Source: Flavisolibacter sp. (GTDB lineage: Bacteria > Bacteroidota > Bacteroidia > Chitinophagales > Chitinophagaceae). Taken from it: 9,511 nucleotides of DNA. Positions within the stretch are counted from its first letter, which is position 1, and each line of letters opens with the position of its first letter. Location: NCBI GenBank assembly GCA_025936195.1, contig JAICTW010000047.1, positions 1 to 9,511 of the forward strand, in the 5' to 3' direction. Positions 5,390 to 9,511 of this stretch are shown one piece after another. The notes beneath the pieces are model-generated. The model saw only the letters and a program-made list of their open reading frames with translations. It was not told the origin of the DNA and made no database searches. Made by a program: the position numbers and the translations under genes.

Positions 5390-5761
5390 TCCAATAAAAA
5401 CACTGCCGGCAATAATGCACAGAACCAATAGTGTGATGACAATATAAAGCGTATCCTTCTCTTTTATAAAACCAAATAGCGAAAAAACAATCCGGGCAAC
5501 AGGTGTTGCCAATAAGATTAATACACCTAACTGAATAATATGTTCTCCGCTTCCTTTGGCAACTCCATGCAATACAAATGAAAGAGAATAATAGGTGTTG
5601 TGCATGCCTTCAAACCGGTGATAGTTGTGATGATCATTTCCGGACTGCGACAAATAAATAATGGCGCCGGTGATGATCACAATTGAAGAAAGGATAACGC
5701 CGGCTCTTAACAAATTCCCGATGGTCAGTTCAATATCCTTATCTGCAAAAATTTTTTTCAT
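5378..5761 (-). CDS. DUF1634 family membrane protein, partner of the TauE/SafE-like transporter
   Basis: A 127-residue membrane protein with three hydrophobic segments, at about 17-37, 74-98 and 104-124. It carries the family block HIIQLGVLILLATPVARIVFSL (74-95). DUF1634 genes very often sit directly beside TauE/SafE-type permease genes, and the start here lies only two bases after the permease stop. It may be an accessory subunit of that permease, but its biochemical role is not known. The loop 39-57 is rich in His and Asn (NDHHNYHRFEGMHN), which could bind a metal. It is the last gene of the long leftward block, and its final codons overlap the converging NlpC/P60 gene. Confidence 0.83.
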   Translation of the reverse strand: MKKIFADKDIELTIGNLLRAGVILSSIVIITGAIIYLSQSGNDHHNYHRFEGMHNTYYSLSFVLHGVAKGSGEHIIQLGVLILLATPVARIVFSLFGFIKEKDTLYIVITLLVLCIIAGSVFIGLEA

Positions 5762-5763
5762 AG

Positions 5764-6603
5764 TCAGATATTATTGGTAAGGCCGTTGTAAATCATTTCA
5801 AAAGCCACGAGACAAATCACTACAGCAAACACATAACGAAGTTTTTTTGTTTCCGAACGTGTAAGGATTTTGGAGCCTACCAATGCTCCGCCCAATACAC
5901 CCAATGTTACCGGCATGCAAAGTCCCGGATCAATATAACCTCTTTGAAAATAGATAACAGCGCTGGCCGCGGCCGTAACGCCAATCATGAAATTACTTGT
6001 GGTGGTAGAAACTTTAAAAGGCACCCTCATGATATTGTCCATAGCCAATACTTTTAAAGCACCGGAACCTATGCCCAACAATCCTGAGAGAAGTCCGGCA
6101 ATGGCCATCATAAAAAATCCTCCGCCAACATTTTTCACTGTGTATGAAATCTCTTTCCGATCCTTTTCAGGAAAAGAACCTGCCAGTTTAAAGAATTTGA
6201 CTGGCCGGCTGCTTCGCGTATGTTCAATGCGGTTAGGCTTTTTTGTTACTGCTAAAAAAGCAGAAATCAAAAGAATGCCGCCGAAGATAATGGCAATGGC
6301 ATTGGTAGGAGCATACACGGCAACAATAGCCCCGCCAACGGCGCCGAGTGTAGTGGCAATCTCTAAAAACATGCCCAAGCGAATGTTGGTAAATCCTTCT
6401 TTTACATAAGCCGATGCCGCACCCGATGAAGTGGCGATCACGGCAACAATAGAAGTGCCGATAGCATAACGGATGTCAACGCCAAAGGCCAGTGTTAGCA
6501 TGGGAATAATGACCACACCACCTCCCAAACCGGTTAAGGATCCCAGCAAGCCTGCCAATAATGAACCTAAAAAAATAACGAGAGTGAAAAGAAGAATCGT
6601 CAT
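5764..6603 (-). CDS. TauE/SafE family anion permease (sulfite exporter type)
   Basis: A 279-residue integral membrane protein of the TauE/SafE (formerly DUF81) family, which moves small anions such as sulfite, sulfoacetate or related organic sulfur compounds across the inner membrane. It has about seven to eight hydrophobic segments and the internal duplication of the family: LLGSLTGLGGGVVIIPML near the N-terminus (19-36) and LLSGLLGIGSGALKVLAM in the second half (171-188). A charged loop (about 121-153) separates the halves. The conserved ATSSGAASAYVKEG (57-70) and STTTSNFMIG (199-208) are also present. It follows ppa by 44 bases and precedes the DUF1634 gene by two bases, so it is probably co-transcribed with both. 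No sulfur-metabolism gene is nearby, so the substrate cannot be named from context. Family is firm; the anion is unknown. Confidence 0.88.
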   Translation of the reverse strand: MTILLFTLVIFLGSLLAGLLGSLTGLGGGVVIIPMLTLAFGVDIRYAIGTSIVAVIATSSGAASAYVKEGFTNIRLGMFLEIATTLGAVGGAIVAVYAPTNAIAIIFGGILLISAFLAVTKKPNRIEHTRSSRPVKFFKLAGSFPEKDRKEISYTVKNVGGGFFMMAIAGLLSGLLGIGSGALKVLAMDNIMRVPFKVSTTTSNFMIGVTAAASAVIYFQRGYIDPGLCMPVTLGVLGGALVGSKILTRSETKKLRYVFAVVICLVAFEMIYNGLTNNI

Positions 6604-6647
6604 ACAAAGAATTTATTCCTTCCTGAATTCCTGCTCTAATTAAATGA

Positions 6648-7193
6648 TCATCCGAATTTTTGCTTGTAAAAAGCAATGGCTTCATTAATGATTTGGTAAG
6701 CGGTTTCTTTCTCCTGGAAATCTTCTATCTGAACCTGTTTATTCTCCAGAACTTTATACTGCTCGAAATAATTTTTTAATTCACTGATGAAATGTCTTGG
6801 CAATTCATCAATAGAAGTAATGTGGTTTACGGAAGGATCTTTGGAAGCTACTGCAATAATTTTATCGTCTTCTTCTCCTGAATCAATCATCTGCATGTTA
6901 CCAATAACTGTGGCTTCTACCAAACAAAGTGATTGTATAGGTTGCGAGCACAACACCAGGATATCAAGCGGGTCGTTATCATGTCCTAAGGTTTGGGGAA
7001 TAAATCCATAGTTCACCGGATAATGAAAGGAAGAATAGATCACACGGTCTAATTTCAGCAATCCGGTTTCTTTATCAATTTCATACTTCGTTCTTGATCC
7101 CTGTGGAATTTCAATCATTGCATTTACAATTGCCGGGGATTTTGTACCATGAGTGGCACCATGCCAGGGATGCAAAACAGTTGTCGTCTTCAT
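6648..7193 (-). CDS. ppa: Inorganic pyrophosphatase, soluble family I
   Basis: This cytoplasmic enzyme hydrolyses pyrophosphate to two phosphates with Mg2+, pulling biosynthetic reactions forward. Using the ATG at 7193 (181 residues), the active-site set of family I is present: E28 in IEIP, K36 and E38 in RTKYEID, R50, Y62 in YGFIP, D72/D74/D77 in DNDPLD, D104/D109/K111 in MIDSGEEDDK, and Y146/K147. The Gly of the usual DGDPxD is replaced by Asn, outside the metal ligands. A GTG at 7199 would add two residues and overlap the DUF190 stop by four bases (GTGA); either start keeps the genes coupled. Family I pyrophosphatases are strongly inhibited by fluoride, so its place directly after crcB and DUF190 suggests a link to fluoride tolerance. 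It could instead be the cell's main housekeeping copy. Confidence 0.93.
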   Translation of the reverse strand: MKTTTVLHPWHGATHGTKSPAIVNAMIEIPQGSRTKYEIDKETGLLKLDRVIYSSFHYPVNYGFIPQTLGHDNDPLDILVLCSQPIQSLCLVEATVIGNMQMIDSGEEDDKIIAVASKDPSVNHITSIDELPRHFISELKNYFEQYKVLENKQVQIEDFQEKETAYQIINEAIAFYKQKFG

Positions 7194-7195
7194 AC

Positions 7196-7543
7196 TCACT
7201 TTTTTGATTTATAATAAATGACATCTACGTTTTCAACGGTGATCAATCCGCCTTTTCCGCATTGTTCAAAAAGGTCGTTGACCAACGGCAGAAAGGCTTC
7301 TATTTTTTCAGCACTGTCCACTATTTCAATGATCACAGGCAGGTCTTCGGAAAGTTCAATCAGTTTGGCCCTGTGCACACGGCTGCCGGCGCCAAAGGAC
7401 ATGATGCCTTTGATGACAGTGCCACCGGCTAGTCCCTGTTCTCTTGCCAAAAAAAGAATTTTTTCATAAAGCAGGTCATGATCAATGCGATCATCTTCAC
7501 CTGCAAAAATTCTGAGTAGTTTGGACTGGCCATGCAAATTCAT
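7196..7543 (-). CDS. DUF190 family PII-like protein
   Basis: A 115-residue soluble protein of the DUF190 family, which has a PII-like ferredoxin fold and probably forms trimers that bind a small ligand. Family blocks are KLLRIFAGEDDR (8-19), LLYEKILFLAREQGLAGGTVIKGIMSFG (24-51), ELSEDLPVIIEIVDS (63-77) and GGLITVENVDVIYY (98-111). DUF190 genes are frequently found beside crcB; here the start lies one base after the crcB stop. This suggests it senses or modulates fluoride export, as PII proteins modulate ammonium channels, but direct evidence is lacking to my knowledge. It is followed at once by ppa. The start ATG at 7543 fits the family length. Confidence 0.87.
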   Translation of the reverse strand: MNLHGQSKLLRIFAGEDDRIDHDLLYEKILFLAREQGLAGGTVIKGIMSFGAGSRVHRAKLIELSEDLPVIIEIVDSAEKIEAFLPLVNDLFEQCGKGGLITVENVDVIYYKSKK

Positions 7544-7544
7544 A

Positions 7545-7922
7545 TCAATACAATTTGGTGATCAGGTTACCAAGATACACTGCAACAATACCAAGGATAA
7601 TGCTTCCGGATACATACAACAGGAAATAAACATTGTCACCAATGCGAAGCAGGTTTACATTCTCAAATGCAAAAGTGGAGAAAGTAGTGAAGCCTCCGCA
7701 AAAGCCTGTGATCAATAGCAACCTTGTTTGCGGTGACAGAATATTTCCTTTTTCTCCCAGCCCGTAAAAAATTCCGATCAGCAAACAACCCAGGATGTTT
7801 ATAATAAAAGTTGCCAAAGGAAAATTATGATGGTACGATTCACTGATCCATTTTTGGCAGAGATAACGGAGAATACTTCCTGCAGCGCCGCCTATTCCTA
7901 CCATCAGAATATTATTTGCCAT
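7545..7922 (-). CDS. crcB: Fluoride channel/exporter CrcB (Fluc)
   Basis: A 125-residue membrane protein that lets fluoride leave the cell and so protects fluoride-sensitive enzymes. It has four membrane segments, the expected length, and the hallmark motifs GGAAGSILRY (11-20), a conserved Asn in the second segment (FIINILG, 39-45), and GFCGGFTTFSTF (73-84). The two phenylalanines F81 and F84 have the spacing of the Fluc phenylalanine box that lines the fluoride path. A single gene is seen, which fits the dual-topology homodimer type rather than a heterodimer pair. Its start overlaps the end of the upstream lipoprotein gene by 11 bases, and DUF190 follows after one base. No fluoride riboswitch lies in front of it or of the lipoprotein gene, so control must differ from the common riboswitch mode. 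Confidence 0.93.
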   Translation of the reverse strand: MANNILMVGIGGAAGSILRYLCQKWISESYHHNFPLATFIINILGCLLIGIFYGLGEKGNILSPQTRLLLITGFCGGFTTFSTFAFENVNLLRIGDNVYFLLYVSGSIILGIVAVYLGNLITKLY

Positions 7923-8334
7923 TAGAAGGGTTTGGAAGTAAGGAATATTTCAGGTCAATCCGCCATTGTCCATTTGTTTTGACAATTTTAAGCGAATCTC
8001 TTTTATTCATGTAGGAATTGGCATAATTCACAATGGTAATGCTGTCACCAATCTTCCTGGAATCATAAAATATCGGCTCTGCATTTTTATAGTTTTGTTG
8101 CTCCTCCCTGCTAAGATTTTGGTATTTGCTTTGTGCGGTTTCCAATAATTGAATGTTGGTGGAATCCTGCACTAAAAATTGTTTGGCGTCATCCCATTTC
8201 CCATCCAATGCATCACTTATAAACATGCGTGCGGCATCCAGATCATTTTCTGCCTGGCTGGAAGCTTCAGTTTCGTTATTGTTGCAAGCGAAAAAAAAGG
8301 GCAGCAGTAAAAGGGCGATCAAAATTCTTTTCAT
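7912..8334 (-). CDS. Small lipoprotein resembling DUF4878/NTF2-like proteins
   Basis: A 140-residue lipoprotein. The start is placed at 8334 because MKRILIALLLLPFFFAC then forms a complete lipoprotein signal with the lipidated Cys at 17. The frame could extend to 8403, but those 23 codons precede the signal and overlap the phoH terminator. After a polar linker, residues 31-133 (LDAARMFISDALDGKWDDAKQFL... SITIVNYANSYMNKRDSLKIVKTNGQWRIDL) have the helix-then-curved-sheet pattern of DUF4878/NTF2-like lipoproteins, whose function is mostly unknown. The end overlaps crcB by 11 bases, so it is the first gene of the fluoride/anion block. A -7-type box lies only five bases upstream of this start. Lipoprotein status is firm; the domain name is by resemblance. 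Confidence 0.75.
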   Translation of the reverse strand: MKRILIALLLLPFFFACNNNETEASSQAENDLDAARMFISDALDGKWDDAKQFLVQDSTNIQLLETAQSKYQNLSREEQQNYKNAEPIFYDSRKIGDSITIVNYANSYMNKRDSLKIVKTNGQWRIDLKYSLLPNPSNGK

Positions 8335-8339
8335 GGTTG

Positions 8340-8347
8340 CAAAACTA
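8340..8347 (-). promoter_or_regulatory. Candidate Bacteroidota -7 box of the lipoprotein-crcB block
   Basis: On the minus strand TAGTTTTG matches the Bacteroidota -7 consensus TAnnTTTG exactly. It ends five bases before the ATG at 8334, so transcription would begin at or near the start codon and the mRNA would be almost leaderless. No clear -33 TTG-type element is visible at the usual distance; the upstream sequence is a CT-rich stretch. The match may therefore be accidental. Confidence 0.35.
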
Positions 8348-8385
8348 AGGTGAAGAGGTGAAAGAGAAGGAGTGAGCAGAACTGC

Positions 8386-8416
8386 AAATAAAAACTGCCT
8401 CAATACTGAGGCAGTT
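8386..8416 (-). terminator. Rho-independent terminator of the phoH-like gene
   Basis: A perfect 10-bp stem, AACTGCCTCA / TGAGGCAGTT with a four-base loop (8393-8402 and 8407-8416), is followed on the minus strand by TTTTTATTT. It begins about 32 bases after the phoH-like stop codon. It separates that gene from the lipoprotein-crcB block and so supports an independent promoter for the block. Confidence 0.9.
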
Positions 8417-8447
8417 CCAATCTAATTTCAATCATGCTTTGTCGATC

Positions 8448-9473
8448 TCAATCTCTTTCTCTATCGTAATAACGTTTTTCTTTACGTTCTTTTTTTTCTG
8501 CTTCTTCTATTTCCTGTTCCCGCTGGCCTTCCTTATCATAAGCTTTCAAAATTGCTTTCACCAATTTGTGGCGCACCACGTCTTCTTCATCCAGTTCAAT
8601 GTAGCCAATACCGTCAATGTTTCTCAATATGCGGCTTGCTTTTGCCAAACCGCTTTTTTGATTGCGCGGCAAATCTACCTGCGTCAAATCACCGGTAATG
8701 ATAGCCTTTGCATTAGCACCAATACGGGTCAGGAACATTTTCAACTGAAGATCTGTGGCATTCTGCGCTTCATCCAAAATGATAAAGCAATTATCCAGCG
8801 TACGTCCACGCATGTAAGCCAAAGGAGCAATTTCAATTGTTCTTGTGCTCATGTAATAGCCCAGCTTGTCGGCAGGGATCATATCATCCAGCGCATCATA
8901 TAAAGGACGCAGATAAGGATCAATCTTTTCTTTTAAGTCGCCGGGCAAGAAACCAAGATTTTCACCGGCTTCCACAGCAGGACGAGTGAGAACGATTTTT
9001 TTCACTGCTTTATTCTTCAATGCTCTTACGGCCATAGCTACTGCTGTATACGTTTTTCCAGTACCCGCGGGACCGATGGCAAAAACAACATCATTTTTTT
9101 CGGATGCAGTAACCAGGCGTTTTTGATTGGCTGTACGGGCCCTCACTGTCTTTCCATTGGGACCGAACACCAACACGTCATTGGGATTTCGTTCCACAAA
9201 GTTGTCGATTGTTTCAGCGTCATCGCCGCCCAGGATCTGTTCAAAATAATTCTCGCTCATGTGGCCATTTCTTTCGAGGTACTGCACAATGAGGTCAATT
9301 TTTTCTTTTGCACCTTCCACCTGTTCCGGTGCACCGCTTAGCTTTAACTGTGTTCCGCGGGAAAGGATTTTAAGAAGAGGAAATTTCTTTTTAAGAATGT
9401 CCAGTTTGCCGTTATTCACTCCAAAGAACTCGATAGGGTTAACGGTTTCAAGGTTGATAATTGTGTCTCTCAA
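8448..9473 (-). CDS. PhoH family ATPase/RNA helicase-like protein
   Basis: A 341-residue cytoplasmic P-loop protein of the PhoH (PhoH-like, YbeZ) family, linked to RNA processing and ribosome maturation in other bacteria. The N-terminal part (about 10-65) is a KH-like region (FFGVNNGKLDILKKKFP... LKLSGAPEQVEGAKEKID). The ATPase domain has Walker A GPAGTGKT (134-141), LTRPAVEAGENLGFLPGDL (162-180), Walker B FIILDEAQN (230-238) and ITGDLTQVDLPR (259-270). A charged Glu/Lys/Arg tail (about 314-341) is probably disordered. No ATG precedes the conserved N-terminus in the window. The TTG at 9473 gives the expected family start (xRDTIINLExVNPIEFFG). The frame stays open to the window edge, so an upstream start cannot be excluded. 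YbeY, a common neighbour, is not visible. The gene ends at its own terminator. Confidence 0.9.
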   Translation of the reverse strand: MRDTIINLETVNPIEFFGVNNGKLDILKKKFPLLKILSRGTQLKLSGAPEQVEGAKEKIDLIVQYLERNGHMSENYFEQILGGDDAETIDNFVERNPNDVLVFGPNGKTVRARTANQKRLVTASEKNDVVFAIGPAGTGKTYTAVAMAVRALKNKAVKKIVLTRPAVEAGENLGFLPGDLKEKIDPYLRPLYDALDDMIPADKLGYYMSTRTIEIAPLAYMRGRTLDNCFIILDEAQNATDLQLKMFLTRIGANAKAIITGDLTQVDLPRNQKSGLAKASRILRNIDGIGYIELDEEDVVRHKLVKAILKAYDKEGQREQEIEEAEKKERKEKRYYDRERD

Positions 9474-9511
9474 TTCTGTTTCAATTTTCGTTTTACAATT
9501 CCCGGCTTTTC

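Noticed and set aside
5987..6409. 140-codon plus-strand frame opposite the TauE/SafE gene
   Set aside because: The minus-strand frame has the duplicated GLGGG-type motifs and membrane pattern of a known family; the opposite frame shows none.
8335..8403. N-terminal extension of the small lipoprotein (23 codons)
   Set aside because: The extension precedes a complete lipoprotein signal starting at 8334 and its first codons lie in the phoH terminator hairpin.
8439..8903. 154-codon plus-strand frame opposite the phoH-like gene
   Set aside because: The Phe-rich product mirrors the Lys/Glu-rich tail of the PhoH protein, whose Walker motifs prove the minus strand is coding.

Overview
The window looks like a chromosomal segment of a Bacteroidota bacterium, most likely from the Chitinophagaceae or close relatives. 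The basis is the set of protein families (KGG-repeat stress protein, DUF5684 membrane protein, a helical anti-sigma partner without a zinc site, Bacteroidota-type PhoH and pyrophosphatase), AT-rich intergenic DNA, weak or absent Shine-Dalgarno sequences, and one good match to the Bacteroidota -7 promoter box (TAnnTTTG). The lineage call rests on remembered family features, not on a search. No rRNA, tRNA, CRISPR array, transposase, phage or toxin-antitoxin module is visible.

Layout. Positions 1-629 hold the 3' end of a sialate O-acetylesterase gene (+). A 429-base stretch without a convincing gene follows. A KGG-repeat stress protein (+, 1059-1436) ends at a strong hairpin terminator. Two minus-strand genes, a small acidic disordered protein and a DUF5684 membrane protein, are separated by a terminator. 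A plus-strand lipoprotein of an uncharacterised, probably TIM-barrel-like family (2371-3396) meets an ECF sigma/anti-sigma pair (-, 4394-3445) at a bidirectional terminator. The divergent region 4395-4621 carries an inverted array of 7-base repeats and a 12-base palindrome. A signal-less SH3/NlpC-P60 peptidase (+, 4622-5389) then overlaps, tail to tail, the last gene of a long minus-strand block.

That block (8334 down to 5378) reads lipoprotein > crcB > DUF190 > ppa > tauE/safE-like > DUF1634. Its genes overlap or lie 1-44 bases apart, so it is probably one operon. CrcB/Fluc exports fluoride and soluble family I pyrophosphatase is a classic fluoride-inhibited enzyme, so the core looks like a fluoride-tolerance unit: exporter, PII-like partner and target enzyme. 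It is joined to a second anion-exporter pair. No fluoride riboswitch was found upstream. A phoH-like ATPase gene (-, 9473-8448), read from an apparent TTG start, ends at its own terminator just upstream of the block.

The most interesting items are the fluoride/anion-export operon, the heptad inverted-repeat element between the sigma-factor and NlpC/P60 genes, the zinc-less anti-sigma protein with almost no extracytoplasmic part, and the uncharacterised lipoprotein whose start region lies in a 9-bp stem.
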